Below are positions 25,686 to 35,200 of a DNA stretch of 64,000 bases, piece after piece. The notes under the pieces are model-generated. The model was not told where the DNA came from and did no database searches. It was given only the letters and a program-made list of their open reading frames with translations. This DNA comes from Terriglobales bacterium (lineage in GTDB: Bacteria > Acidobacteriota > Terriglobia > Bryobacterales > Bryobacteraceae). Made by a program: the position numbers and the translations under genes. Numbering within the stretch: the stretch's first letter is position 1; every line of letters begins with the position of its first letter. The stretch lies in assembly GCA_027485675.1 (NCBI GenBank), contig JAIXQP010000041.1:124001-188000 (forward strand). The letters are read 5' to 3'.

Positions 25686-27785
25686 TTACCCTACCAATAC
25701 TAAGCCGTAGCGTCGCTGCCAGTGCTCGCGCAGGTAGGCGATCGCCTGCCGCAGCGTCGCTTCGTTCGGCGGATTGTCAATAAACGCATTGGCTTCGTTT
25801 CGCGCAATTTCGAGCAGTTCGCTATCGCGCAGGATATTGCCAAAGCGCAACGCCGGCAGGCCGCTCTGCTTGGTGCCGAAGAACTCACCGGGGCCGCGCA
25901 GCCGCAGGTCCATCTCCGCGATGTAGAACCCGTCGTTCGATTCCACCATCGTCCGGATGCGCTCCTTGCCGGTCTCGCTGAGCTTGTCCGTCACCAGCAG
26001 ACAGTAGCTCTGTTCGCCGCCCCGGCCCACGCGGCCGCGGAGCTGATGCAGTTGCGCGAGGCCGAACCGTTCGGCCTGTTCGATCACCATCACGGTCGAG
26101 TTCGGCACGTCCACTCCGACCTCGACGACGGTGGTCGAAACGAGGATCTGAATCTGTCCCTGCTTGAAGGACGCCATCACGGCTTCCTTATCCCCCTGCG
26201 CCATCTTGCCGTGCAGCAGGCCCACCTGATACTGCGGGAACACGGTCTGCGAAAGCTGCAGGTACATCTGCTCGGCGGCCTTCATCGCCTGCGTCTCGCT
26301 CTCCTCGATCACCGGGTAGACCACGTACGCCTGCCGCCCGGCCGCCACTTCGCCCTGGAGGAAGGACCAGACCTCCTCAATGCGGTTCGCCTGCACATGC
26401 GTCGTCACGATCGGCCGGCGGCCCGGCGGCAGCTCGTCAATGATGGAGGTATCGAGGTCCCCGTATACTGTCAACGCCAGCGTCCGCGGAATGGGCGTCG
26501 CGGTCATCACAAGCACGTCCGGCGTCTGCCCCTTCTCCATCAGCTTCAATCGCTGCATGACGCCGAACCGGTGCTGCTCATCCACAATCGCAAGGCCGAG
26601 CCTGGCGAACTGCACGTCGGCTTCGAGCAGCGCATGGGTCCCAATGGCCACCTGCACGAGGCCGCTGGCGATGAGCCGCCGGATGGACTCTTTCTCCTTC
26701 GGCTTGAACGAACCGGACAGCATCACGCACTGGTAGCCCAGCTTGCCGAACAGGTTCTTGAAGTAGGCGAAGTGCTGCGCCGCCAGGATCTCGGTGGGCG
26801 CGAGTACCGCCACCTGGTAGCCGTTTTCGATCGCGATAATGGCCGCCTCGGCGGCGACCAGCGTCTTGCCGCTGCCGACGTCTCCTTGCAACAAGCGGCT
26901 CATTGGCTGGGGCGCCGCCATGTCGCGGGCGATCTCGCCCAGCACGCGCTTCTGCGCCCCGGTGGGCTTAAAGGGCAGCATCGCCTTGATCTTTTCGCGG
27001 ACCTGATCGGTGAGCGCGAACTGAATGCCCCGGGCTTCGCGCGCCTTGTTCCGCTTGAGCGCCAGGCCGCATTCGAGCCAGAAGAACTCTTCGAGAATCA
27101 TCCGGACATGGGCCGGAGAACGGAAGGCGTTGAGCAGCCGGATATCGCTCTCTTCGGCCGGAAAGTGGATGCCTTGGATGGCGGCCCAGCGCGAAGGCAG
27201 CTTCAACTGCTCGCAGATCCGGGCCGGCAGCATGTCTTCGACCGGCGCAATCGAATCCAGCACGCGCCGCATCAGCACGCGCATCTGCTTTGGGCTCACC
27301 TTCTGCGCGGCCTCATAGATGGGTACGACGCGGCCCGTGTGCAGCGTCGCGTCGCCGTCCTCATCGTCCTGCGAAAGAATCTCAAACTCCGGATTCTTCA
27401 TCAGCAGTTCGCCGCGGTAGGTATCGAACTCCACCTTGCCGTAAACCGCCAGGCGCATGCCTTCGGCCAGCACCTTGGCCAGGTAGCCGCCGTTGAACCA
27501 GCGGCCGTAGAGCGCCATGCGGCCGGAGTCGCCGAGTGTTGCTTCAAACAGGCCGACGCGCCGGTTCTTCAGTACGGGCAGGCTGGTGCCGCGGACTTCG
27601 ACGAGCACCGTGGCCATCTCGCCGGGCGCGAGCTGGTCGATGCGTTTCAGGTTGGATCGGTCTTCGTAACGGAACGGGGGGTAGTGCAGCAGATCGGCCA
27701 CGGTGACCAATCCCTTGGTCTCCAGCATCGCCGCCCGCTGCGGTCCCACGCCTTTCACGTATACGAGCGGGGTTTCAAGATTCAC
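25686..27785 (-). CDS. recG: ATP-dependent DNA helicase RecG
   Basis: SF2 helicase of 699 residues that remodels stalled replication forks and Holliday junctions. The N-terminal wedge/OB domain (VKGVGPQRA, then the HYPPFRYEDRS segment) is followed by the motor domains. Walker A is GDVGSGKT and motif II is DEQH in VDEQHRFGVMQR. The TATPIPRTLALTVYGDLD and QLRGRVGRGG motifs are both intact. The start is GTG at 27785, with AGGGA about 9 bases upstream. It is divergent from the Gfo/Idh gene with only 20 bases between the start codons. Confidence 0.96.
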   Translation of the reverse strand: MNLETPLVYVKGVGPQRAAMLETKGLVTVADLLHYPPFRYEDRSNLKRIDQLAPGEMATVLVEVRGTSLPVLKNRRVGLFEATLGDSGRMALYGRWFNGGYLAKVLAEGMRLAVYGKVEFDTYRGELLMKNPEFEILSQDDEDGDATLHTGRVVPIYEAAQKVSPKQMRVLMRRVLDSIAPVEDMLPARICEQLKLPSRWAAIQGIHFPAEESDIRLLNAFRSPAHVRMILEEFFWLECGLALKRNKAREARGIQFALTDQVREKIKAMLPFKPTGAQKRVLGEIARDMAAPQPMSRLLQGDVGSGKTLVAAEAAIIAIENGYQVAVLAPTEILAAQHFAYFKNLFGKLGYQCVMLSGSFKPKEKESIRRLIASGLVQVAIGTHALLEADVQFARLGLAIVDEQHRFGVMQRLKLMEKGQTPDVLVMTATPIPRTLALTVYGDLDTSIIDELPPGRRPIVTTHVQANRIEEVWSFLQGEVAAGRQAYVVYPVIEESETQAMKAAEQMYLQLSQTVFPQYQVGLLHGKMAQGDKEAVMASFKQGQIQILVSTTVVEVGVDVPNSTVMVIEQAERFGLAQLHQLRGRVGRGGEQSYCLLVTDKLSETGKERIRTMVESNDGFYIAEMDLRLRGPGEFFGTKQSGLPALRFGNILRDSELLEIARNEANAFIDNPPNEATLRQAIAYLREHWQRRYGLVLVG

Positions 27786-27791
27786 TTACGC

Positions 27792-27797
27792 TACAAT
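27792..27797 (+). promoter_or_regulatory. Possible -10 element (TACAAT) for the Gfo/Idh gene
   Basis: TACAAT lies 8 bases before the ATG at 27806, inside a 20-base divergent gap with recG. No Shine-Dalgarno sequence lies between it and the ATG, and no clear -35 is visible. The position would fit a leaderless or near-leaderless transcript. Confidence 0.35.
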
Positions 27798-27805
27798 TCC
27801 CTGGT

Positions 27806-28732
27806 ATGAAGGCCTCAGCTCTCTTTTTATTCTCCGCTATCGTCGGCATGGCTGCTGACCTGCGGGTGGGCATCGTCGGTACGGACACGTCGCACGTCAT
27901 TGCGTTCGTGAAGATCCTGAACGATCCCAAGAACCCGGACTATCAGCCGGGGGCGAAGATCGTTGCCGCCTACAAGGGCGGTAGCCAGGATCTCGAATCG
28001 AGCAAGAACCGGGTAGAGGGCTACGCCAAGGAGCTTAAGGAGAAGTGGGGCGTCGAGATCGTGCCCGACATTAAGACCCTCTGCGAGAAAGTCGACGCGA
28101 TCCTGCTGGAGAGTGTGGACGGCCGGGTGCACCTCGCGCAGGCCAAAGAGATCTTCAAGCACAAGAAGCCGGTGTTTATCGATAAGCCCTTGGCGGCGGA
28201 TCGCGCCGAAGCTCTTGCCATTGAGAAGCTCGCCAAGGCCAACGGCGTAAAGTGGTTCACCTCCTCGAGCCTCCGCTGGAGCGATGGCATCCTCGACGCG
28301 AAGGACGCCAAGGCCGTGGTCGTTTGGGGCCCCGGGCCGATGGATCCCACGCACAAGCTCGACATGACCTGGTATGGGATTCATGCCGTGGAGATGCTCT
28401 ACGCCATGATGGGCACGGGCTGCGTGGAAGTCACCCGCGTTGCCTCAGGGGATGACGTGGTGGTCGGCAAGTGGAAGGACGGCCGCACCGGAACCGTGCA
28501 TCTGCTGCGCCCCTACGGCGACTTCGGCGCCATGCTGTTCAAAGAGAAAACCGTCGTGCAGGGTCCGGCTAAGGTGAAGGTGAACTACGCGCCGATGCTC
28601 GGCCAGATCGTCAAGTTCTTCCAAACCGGCCAGTCGCCAGTGCCGATGGACCAGACGATGGAAATGTTCGCTTTCATGGAAGCCGCGCAGAAGAGCAAGG
28701 AGCAGGGCGGCAAGCCCGTAAAACTCCAGTAA
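27806..28732 (+). CDS. Exported Gfo/Idh/MocA-family oxidoreductase
   Basis: 308 residues. A hydrophobic signal-peptide-like start (MKASALFLFSAIVGMAA) precedes a Rossmann fold opening RVGIVGTDTSHV, which binds NAD(P). The family lysine motif appears as VFIDKPLAAD (about residues 122-131), and the substrate domain follows. Family members oxidise or reduce sugars and cyclitols. The signal peptide suggests action outside the cytoplasm, as seen for some planctomycete and acidobacterial homologues. Substrate unknown. fabI follows in the same direction after about 20 bases. Confidence 0.88.
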   Translation: MKASALFLFSAIVGMAADLRVGIVGTDTSHVIAFVKILNDPKNPDYQPGAKIVAAYKGGSQDLESSKNRVEGYAKELKEKWGVEIVPDIKTLCEKVDAILLESVDGRVHLAQAKEIFKHKKPVFIDKPLAADRAEALAIEKLAKANGVKWFTSSSLRWSDGILDAKDAKAVVVWGPGPMDPTHKLDMTWYGIHAVEMLYAMMGTGCVEVTRVASGDDVVVGKWKDGRTGTVHLLRPYGDFGAMLFKEKTVVQGPAKVKVNYAPMLGQIVKFFQTGQSPVPMDQTMEMFAFMEAAQKSKEQGGKPVKLQ

Positions 28733-28753
28733 TTCGCGGTAAACTTGGATCTT

Positions 28754-29524
28754 ATGCCAGGTTTGCTTGAAGGAAAGACGGCGCTTGTAGCGGGAGTCGC
28801 CAACCGCTGGTCCATCGCGTACTCGATTGCGGCGGCGTTTCGCCGGGAAGGCGCCACGCTGCTGCTTACCTATCAGGGAGATCGCGTCCGCGCCCAAGTC
28901 GAAGAACTCGGCGCCGAGCTCGGCGCCGCCAAGGTGCTCAACTGCGACGTCACCAACGACGCGGAGCTCGCAGCCCTGGTGGCCGCCCTCCAGGCGGAGT
29001 TCCCGAAGCTGGACGCCGTGGTGCACAGCATCGCCTTCGCCAACAAAGAGGACCTGAGCCGTCCCTTCAGCGAGACCTCGCGCGACGGTTACCTGCTCGC
29101 GCAGAACGTCAGCGCCTATTCGCTGGTGGCCCTGAGCCGCGCTCTCTCGCCGTTGATGACCGGGGGCGGCGCCATCATGACGCTGACCTATCTCGGCGCG
29201 ACGCGTGTCGTTGAAAACTACAACGTCATGGGCGTGGCCAAGGCGGCCCTCGAAGCGTGCGTGCGGTATCTGGCGGCCGAACTGGGTGGGAAGGGAATTC
29301 GCGTCAACGCGATCAGCGCGGGCCCCATCAAGACCGCCTCGGCACGGGGCATCAAGGATTTTTCGAAGGTTCTCGACGGGGTGGCGGAACACTCCCCGCT
29401 CAAACGGAATTGCGACCCGGCGGAGGTGGCGGACACGGCCGTGTTCCTGGCTTCCGGTCTGGGCCGCGGCGTCACGGGGAACACCATCTTCGTCGACGCC
29501 GGATTTCAAATCATGGGTCTTTAG
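28754..29524 (+). CDS. fabI: Enoyl-[acyl-carrier-protein] reductase (NADH) FabI
   Basis: Short-chain dehydrogenase-type enoyl-ACP reductase of about 256 residues, the last reductive step of fatty-acid elongation. The FabI-specific nucleotide-binding start (GVANRWSIAYSIA), the VVHSIAFA segment and the catalytic Y-x6-K pair in YNVMGVAK are all visible. The ISAGPIKTASARGI substrate loop and GxxxTGNTIFVDAG end are typical. The start is taken at ATG 28754; a TTG at 28745 would add three residues. TAAACT at 28740-28745 could be a -10 element. Only 9 bases separate it from the ABC ATPase gene. Confidence 0.95.
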   Translation: MPGLLEGKTALVAGVANRWSIAYSIAAAFRREGATLLLTYQGDRVRAQVEELGAELGAAKVLNCDVTNDAELAALVAALQAEFPKLDAVVHSIAFANKEDLSRPFSETSRDGYLLAQNVSAYSLVALSRALSPLMTGGGAIMTLTYLGATRVVENYNVMGVAKAALEACVRYLAAELGGKGIRVNAISAGPIKTASARGIKDFSKVLDGVAEHSPLKRNCDPAEVADTAVFLASGLGRGVTGNTIFVDAGFQIMGL

Positions 29525-29533
29525 TCGAACACT

Positions 29534-30481
29534 ATGATCAAAGTCGAAGGTATATCCAAGCGATACCCGGGACACACCGCGGTAGACAACATTTCCTTCG
29601 AAGTCGAAAAAGGACAGATTGTTGGCTTTCTTGGCCCCAACGGGGCGGGGAAGACAACGACGATGCGCATCCTCACGTGCTTCATGCCTCCATCGTCGGG
29701 AACGGCGAATGTGGCGGGCTTCGATGTGCTCGAGAAGCCGCTCGAAGTGAAGCGGCGCATCGGCTATCTGCCGGAGACGCCGCCGCTCTATCCGGAAATG
29801 GAAGTGGCGGAGTACCTGACTTTCGTTGGAAAGCTGAAGGGCCTCTCCGGCGACCAACTGAAGAAGCGCGTCGCCGAGGTCTCTGAAAAATGTAACGTGG
29901 CCGACGTCAGCCACAAGCTGGTCAGCAAGCTCTCGAAGGGCTACAAGCAGCGTGTGGGCCTGGCGCAGGCCATCATCCATAATCCCGACGTCCTCATTCT
30001 CGATGAGCCCACCTCCGGCCTCGACCCCAAGCAGATCCACGAAACGCGGGACCTGATCAAGGGCTTGGCCGGCGAACACACCATCATCCTGAGCACGCAC
30101 ATTCTGCCCGAAGTGGAGCAGATCTGCGAACGGGTCGTCATCATCTCCCGCGGCAAACTCGTAGCCACCGATACGATGGAAAGTCTGAAGAACCGAATGC
30201 ACGGTTCGCACGTCATCGGCCTGACGGTGGAGACGCAGAGCGAGAGCGGCCCGGTGCAGGAGAAGCTCGAACGGGTGGCCGGCGTCAGCCGCGTGATCCT
30301 GAAGGAGATCCACGATGGTTCGTTCTCCTTCGAAGTGGAAAGTTTGCAGGGCCGCCGCGTGCAGGCCGATCTGGCCCGCGCCGTGGTGGAAGCCGGCTGG
30401 AACCTGACCGAGTTGCGGCCGGTGAGTCTGAGCTTGGAAGAGGTCTTCCTCCAATTGACCGCGACGGAGGCTTCCGCATGA
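29534..30481 (+). CDS. ABC transporter ATP-binding protein, Gld-like operon
   Basis: 315-residue ABC ATPase. Walker A is GPNGAGKTT, the signature region reads LSKGYKQRVGLAQA, Walker B is LILDEPTSGLDP and the switch His is in LSTHILPEVEQ. A C-terminal regulatory extension of about 90 residues follows. It closely resembles GldA/NatA-type subunits that pair with ABC-2 permeases. The stop overlaps the permease start (ATGA at 30478-30481). Together with the next three genes it forms the Gld-like ABC module found in several phyla, where a link to gliding has been shown only in Bacteroidota. Confidence 0.92.
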   Translation: MIKVEGISKRYPGHTAVDNISFEVEKGQIVGFLGPNGAGKTTTMRILTCFMPPSSGTANVAGFDVLEKPLEVKRRIGYLPETPPLYPEMEVAEYLTFVGKLKGLSGDQLKKRVAEVSEKCNVADVSHKLVSKLSKGYKQRVGLAQAIIHNPDVLILDEPTSGLDPKQIHETRDLIKGLAGEHTIILSTHILPEVEQICERVVIISRGKLVATDTMESLKNRMHGSHVIGLTVETQSESGPVQEKLERVAGVSRVILKEIHDGSFSFEVESLQGRRVQADLARAVVEAGWNLTELRPVSLSLEEVFLQLTATEASA

Positions 30482-31242
30482 GAAACATCCTTACCATCTG
30501 CCAAAAAGAGATCAAGAGCTATTTCGTTTCGCCAATCGCCTACGCGCTGATGGCGATCTACGCGATTGTTTCCGGCTTCTTCACCTACGTGGCCGTTGGC
30601 TATTTTCTCGATCGTTCGATTGGCGCCACGGCCGGCCGCGGCGGTCCCATGGATGTGAACGAGTGGGTGATCCGGCCGGTGATCATGAACGTCGGCGTGA
30701 TTTCGCTCTTCCTGATTCCGATGATCACAATGCGCCTGTTCGCGGAAGAGAAGCGTTCGGGCACGATTGAACTGCTGATCACCTCGCCCATTCGCGACTA
30801 CGAAATCGTAGTGGGCAAATGGTTGGGCGCTCTGGCGATGTACGCCTGCATCCTGGCCTTGACGGTGGTAAACCTCGGCGTGCTGTTCCTGTTCGGCAGC
30901 CCGGACTGGCGGCCCGTGGCCACCGGATTCCTGGGGATGCTGCTGCAGGGCGGCTGCCTCCTTTCGATCGGCGCGTTTCTTTCGAATACGACCAAGAATC
31001 AAATCATGGCCGGCGCGATGACGTTTGGCGTCTCCCTCCTCATGTGGACCTTCGACTGGTTCACGGGCTTCAAGTCGGACGCCTGGGCGAAGGTACTAGC
31101 CTACCTTTCGTTGACCGCTCACTTCGAGCCGTTCTCGAAAGGCGTGATTGATTCCAAGGACGTCATCTTCTACGTCTCGGTGATCGTGCTCGGGCTGTTC
31201 CTGACGACGCGTTCGCTCGAGTCGCTGCGGTGGAGGGCATAA
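30478..31242 (+). CDS. ABC-2 type permease, GldF-like
   Basis: 254 residues with six predicted membrane helices, including IAYALMAIYAIVSGFFTYV near the start and a last helix VSVIVLGLFLTTRSLE. The cytoplasmic segment FAEEKRSGTIELLITSPI is a hallmark of ABC-2 and GldF permeases. The start overlaps the ATPase stop and its TAA overlaps the ATG of the GldG-like gene. It should form the membrane channel driven by the upstream ATPase. Transported substrate unknown. Confidence 0.9.
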   Translation: MRNILTICQKEIKSYFVSPIAYALMAIYAIVSGFFTYVAVGYFLDRSIGATAGRGGPMDVNEWVIRPVIMNVGVISLFLIPMITMRLFAEEKRSGTIELLITSPIRDYEIVVGKWLGALAMYACILALTVVNLGVLFLFGSPDWRPVATGFLGMLLQGGCLLSIGAFLSNTTKNQIMAGAMTFGVSLLMWTFDWFTGFKSDAWAKVLAYLSLTAHFEPFSKGVIDSKDVIFYVSVIVLGLFLTTRSLESLRWRA

Positions 31243-32570
31243 TGGCGACCCGGCAAGTTCGATACACCGCCTACGCCGGCACCTACATCATCGTCTTTGT
31301 GGCGATTCTCGCCGGCATCAATTTCCTGGCGAACCGCTATAACAAGTCGTTCGACACGACGACGAACAAGCGCTTCTCGCTATCGGATCAGACCGAGAAG
31401 ATCGTGAAGGGATTGCCGAACGAGGTGAGAATCACCGTCGTCGACAAGACCGACCGCTTTATGGCTTCCCGCGATCTGCTCGACCGCTACGCGAACCTTT
31501 CCACCAATCTGAAGGTGGAATACGTAGACCCGGAAAAGAGTCCGCAACTGGCCCGTGCGCTGGGCGCGCGCAGCTTCGGCCAGGTCTTCATCGAGAACGG
31601 CGCTAAGCGCGAAGAAGCGCGGGCGCTGACGGAAGAAGAGGTAACCGGCGCGATCATCCGCGCGCTCAAGACCGGGGAACGCATGGTGTGCGCATTTTCG
31701 GGCGCGGGCGAATCCAGCTTCGAGGAGATGACCGGCGATGGCATCGGCCTCGCCAAGGCTTCGCTCGAACGGTACAACTACAAGACCCAGACCATCAAGC
31801 AGCTGCAGAAGGCGGAGATCCCGGCCGAGTGCACAACGATCCTGGTCGCCGGGCCGCGCTATGACTACCCCGATCCGGTCATCGCCGGCATCAAGGCTTT
31901 CATCGAGAAGGGCGGCCACGCGATGTTCCTTCTGGCGCCCGCACTCAAGACCGATAAGGACGACGGCGCCGTGAACGACAAGTTGACCGCCCTGCTCGAC
32001 TCCTGGGGCATCACCGTGAACAACGATGTCGCCATCGACGAAAGCGGCAGCGGCACCGACTCCGGCTTTAACAAGTTCGTCTTCGTCCTCGACAAGTACG
32101 AGCCCCACCCCATCGTCCGCGAAATGCGCGACGTTGGCGTCGCCTTGCCGCTGGTCCGGACGCTGGTCACGAAGGACAAGGCGGAGAAGCTGATCGCAAC
32201 TCCGGCGCAGAGCTTCTCGACGAAAGAACTCGACCTCAAGAAGCTGACCGGCGAACCGCCGGTTGGCACGAAGGGTCCGTTGACCATCGCCGCGGCCACC
32301 TCGGTGGGCAAAGCGCGGATCGTCGTCTTCGGCTCCATCTCCTGGGCCACCAACTCGTTCTTCCGGTATCCCGGCAACCGCGACCTGTTTTTGAACGCGT
32401 TCAATTGGCTCTCGTCCGATGAAGAACTCATCTCCATCCGCCCGAAGGATCCGGAAGACCGGCGGCTCGAAGTGAAGCCCGGCCAGCGTTGGATCTTCCC
32501 GTTCGCGAGCTTCTTCCCGCCGCTGCTCGTCATCATCGGCGGCGTGATGGTTTGGTTGCGCCGGAGGTAA
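31242..32570 (+). CDS. GldG-like ABC transporter auxiliary protein
   Basis: About 442 residues. A short N-terminus and one membrane helix (about 12-30, YIIVFVAILAGINFLA) lead into a large periplasmic ABC_transp_aux-type domain (FDTTTNKRFSLSDQTEKIV, then the YVDPEKSP motif). A C-terminal membrane helix follows (FPFASFFPPLLVIIGGVMVW) with an RRR end. This is the GldG/IFT52-type architecture. ATG 31242 is chosen because it overlaps the permease stop as TAATG; an in-frame GTG at 31230 would add four residues. Confidence 0.88.
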   Translation: MATRQVRYTAYAGTYIIVFVAILAGINFLANRYNKSFDTTTNKRFSLSDQTEKIVKGLPNEVRITVVDKTDRFMASRDLLDRYANLSTNLKVEYVDPEKSPQLARALGARSFGQVFIENGAKREEARALTEEEVTGAIIRALKTGERMVCAFSGAGESSFEEMTGDGIGLAKASLERYNYKTQTIKQLQKAEIPAECTTILVAGPRYDYPDPVIAGIKAFIEKGGHAMFLLAPALKTDKDDGAVNDKLTALLDSWGITVNNDVAIDESGSGTDSGFNKFVFVLDKYEPHPIVREMRDVGVALPLVRTLVTKDKAEKLIATPAQSFSTKELDLKKLTGEPPVGTKGPLTIAAATSVGKARIVVFGSISWATNSFFRYPGNRDLFLNAFNWLSSDEELISIRPKDPEDRRLEVKPGQRWIFPFASFFPPLLVIIGGVMVWLRRR

Positions 32571-32573
32571 GCG

Positions 32574-33863
32574 ATGCCGAATCGAGGATTGCTGGTCGCG
32601 GTGGTGCTGCTGGCGGTTTTGGCGGGCGGCATCTATTGGTCTAACCAGGAAGAGGCAAAGAAGTCCGCGGCTCCCTCCGTGGACTCTTCGCCCAAGCTGC
32701 TCGAGATTCCCGAAGATCAGTTCACGCGCATTGAAGTGAAGCGCCGCGATGGTTCCGTCGCCGTCGTCGAACGCCAGGCCAGCGGCTGGCAGTTGACCGC
32801 TCCCCGGCAACTGCCGGTAGACGCCCGGGCGGTGCAAGGGTTGGTCACCGCACTGGCGCTGGTGACCGCCGACCGGATCGTGGACGAAAAGCCAGGCGAT
32901 CTGATGCAGTACGGATTCGCTTCGCCGCAACTGGATATCTCCATCGCCCGCAAGGACGGCAAGAAACACCAGTTGCTGCTCGGGGAGGACTCCCCCCTCG
33001 GCACCACCGTCTACGCCCAGGTGGCGGGCGACCAGCGGCTTTACACCGTCTCCACGGCCACGCGCGGCGCGCTCGACAAGGTCTGGCAGGATCTGCGCGA
33101 CCGCCGTCTGCTCACCTTCTACGATGCCAAGCTGCGCACCGTGGAACTCAACGGAATCGCCTTCTCAAAGACCGGTGACCGCTGGACCATGACCAAGCCG
33201 CAGCCCTGGCGCGCCGATAACTTCGCCGTCGAGGACCTCGTCCGCAAGCTCACCGAAGCCAAGATGGAGGTCGTGCCGGAGGACGAAGAACAGGAGTTCC
33301 CCGCCAAGTTCGCCGGCGCCGCGCCCTACGCCATCGCCAAGGCGACCGACGATCAAGGCACGCAGCAGTTGGAGGTCCGCAAGGACAAGGAAGGCGGCTT
33401 CTACGCCAAATCCTCCGCGGTTGAAGGCGTCTTCCGGCTCCCCGCCGAGGCCGTCGAAAGCCTCGCCAAAAAGCCGGAAGACTTCCGCGACCGCAAGCTC
33501 TTCGAGTTCGGCTTCGCCGAGCCAACAAAGGTCGAAGTGAAGTCCGGTGAAACCCTGCGGGCCTTCGAGAAGTCCGGCGCCGAATGGAAGTCCGGCGCCA
33601 AGAAGATCGACCCCGGCTCCGTGCAGCAGATCGTCGACAAGCTCCGCGAGCTTTCGGCCACTGGCTTTGCGGCGGCCGGCGGCGGTAAGCCCGCGGCGGA
33701 GTACACGGTCACGCTGGCCGGCAAGACGGAGAAGGTCACCGTCAACCAGGCCGGCGAAAAATACTTCGCCACGCGCCCCGGCGACGCGACCGTCTACGAA
33801 CTCGACAGCAAGGGAATCGACGAACTGCGGCAGCTAGCGGCGGACGCCAAGACGTTGCCATGA
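32574..33863 (+). CDS. DUF4340 domain protein
   Basis: 429 residues. One N-terminal membrane helix (about 5-20, LLVAVVLLAVLAGGIYW) is followed by a periplasmic region with several similar segments of the type IEVKRRDGSVAVVERQASGWQL and VELNGIAFSKTGDRWTM. These are the DUF4340 repeat pattern. DUF4340 proteins regularly accompany Gld-like ABC genes. It begins 3 bases after the GldG-like stop and its stop overlaps the next start (ATGA), so the module is translationally joined to the NAD salvage genes. Molecular function unknown. Confidence 0.87.
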   Translation: MPNRGLLVAVVLLAVLAGGIYWSNQEEAKKSAAPSVDSSPKLLEIPEDQFTRIEVKRRDGSVAVVERQASGWQLTAPRQLPVDARAVQGLVTALALVTADRIVDEKPGDLMQYGFASPQLDISIARKDGKKHQLLLGEDSPLGTTVYAQVAGDQRLYTVSTATRGALDKVWQDLRDRRLLTFYDAKLRTVELNGIAFSKTGDRWTMTKPQPWRADNFAVEDLVRKLTEAKMEVVPEDEEQEFPAKFAGAAPYAIAKATDDQGTQQLEVRKDKEGGFYAKSSAVEGVFRLPAEAVESLAKKPEDFRDRKLFEFGFAEPTKVEVKSGETLRAFEKSGAEWKSGAKKIDPGSVQQIVDKLRELSATGFAAAGGGKPAAEYTVTLAGKTEKVTVNQAGEKYFATRPGDATVYELDSKGIDELRQLAADAKTLP

Positions 33864-35200
33864 ACGCCCTCCTGACCGACCTCTACCAACTGACCATGGC
33901 CGCCGGATACTTCTCCGCCGGCAAGCACCGCGAGGTGGCGACGTTTGAACTCTTCGTCCGCCGCCTCCCCTACAATCGCAACTACTATCTGGCGGCCGGC
34001 CTGCAGCAGGCCGTCGAGTATCTGCTGAACCTCCGCTTCACGGCGGACGAAATCGCCTGGCTTCGCGGGTTGCCGCAGTTCGCCCAAGTGGCGCCGGAGT
34101 TCTTCGACTACCTGGCCGGCCTCCGCTTCACGGGCGACGTCTTCGGCATGCGCGAAGGCACCCCCGTTTTTCCAAACGAACCCATTCTTACCGTTCGCGC
34201 CCCGCTGATCGAAGCGCAGCTCGTCGAAACGTATCTGCTCGCCACCATCGGCTTCCAGACCCTGATCGCCACCAAGGCCACCCGGATCGTCGAGGCGGCC
34301 GCCGCGGCGTCGGTGGTCGAGTTCGGCACGCGGCGGGCGCACGGCCCGGAGTCCGGCGTGCTGGCCGCCCGCGCGGCCTACATCGGCGGTTGCATCGGAT
34401 CGAGCAATGTGGAGGCCGGCTATCGCTACGGCATCCCCGTCTATGGCACCTCGGCCCATTCCTGGGTGATGAGCTTCGCGAACGAATCCGAAAGCTTCCG
34501 CCAATTGCAGCAGTTGCTCGGCGAAGGCACCACGTATCTCATCGATAGCTACGACACGCTCGAAGGCGCCCGCAAAGCCGTCGCCCTCGGCCGTCCCATG
34601 GCCGGCGTGCGTCTCGATAGCGGCAACCTGTTCGAACTCTCGCGCGGCGTCCGCGCCATCCTGAACGAAGCCGGCTTCCCGGACGCCAAGATCATGGCCA
34701 CCAGCGATCTCAACGAGTACCGCATTCTCGAACTCACCGCCGCCGCTGCGCCCATCGATCTCTACGGCGTCGGCACCGACCTGGCCACCTCCGCCGATAG
34801 CCCCAGCCTCGGCGCCGTCTATAAGCTGGTGGAACTCGAAACCGACGGCGTCAAGCGGTACACCGCCAAGTACAGCGAAGAGAAGCATACCCGCCCCGGC
34901 GCCAAGCAGGTCTTCCGCTACCGCACTCGCGATCTCATCAGTTGCGCCTGGGAGTGCCCGCCCGGCGAGGAGCCGGCTGAAGCCTTGCTACGGCCCGTCA
35001 TCATGCAGGGCCAACTGCTCGAGCCGCTGCCGGATGCCCACCAGGCCCGCAAGACCGCGCAGGAAAACATCAAGCGCCTGCCCCACGCCCTACGGAGCCT
35101 CTATGCGCCCGAAGAGCATCCGTGGCGGGTGGAGTACTCGCCCGAACTGCTCGCGCTCGATGCGAGCGTGAAAGAGAGTCTGCGCGGAGCCGCCCGATGA
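33860..35200 (+). CDS. pncB: Nicotinate phosphoribosyltransferase
   Basis: 446 residues. It converts nicotinate and PRPP to nicotinate mononucleotide in the Preiss-Handler NAD route. Evidence includes the N-terminal LLTDLYQLTMAAGYF, the EFGTRRAHGPES motif with the catalytic-site His region, GTSAHSWVMSF and the phosphate-binding VRLDSGNLFELS. It overlaps both neighbours by ATGA-type junctions, upstream with the DUF4340 gene and downstream with the nicotinamidase, which supplies its substrate. A clear two-step salvage pair. Confidence 0.94.
   Translation: MNALLTDLYQLTMAAGYFSAGKHREVATFELFVRRLPYNRNYYLAAGLQQAVEYLLNLRFTADEIAWLRGLPQFAQVAPEFFDYLAGLRFTGDVFGMREGTPVFPNEPILTVRAPLIEAQLVETYLLATIGFQTLIATKATRIVEAAAAASVVEFGTRRAHGPESGVLAARAAYIGGCIGSSNVEAGYRYGIPVYGTSAHSWVMSFANESESFRQLQQLLGEGTTYLIDSYDTLEGARKAVALGRPMAGVRLDSGNLFELSRGVRAILNEAGFPDAKIMATSDLNEYRILELTAAAAPIDLYGVGTDLATSADSPSLGAVYKLVELETDGVKRYTAKYSEEKHTRPGAKQVFRYRTRDLISCAWECPPGEEPAEALLRPVIMQGQLLEPLPDAHQARKTAQENIKRLPHALRSLYAPEEHPWRVEYSPELLALDASVKESLRGAAR

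Noticed and set aside
25722-27809. A 695-codon open frame opposite recG
   Set aside because: It is the antisense reading of a high-GC gene, rich in His, Arg and Leu, with no domain; recG is unambiguous.
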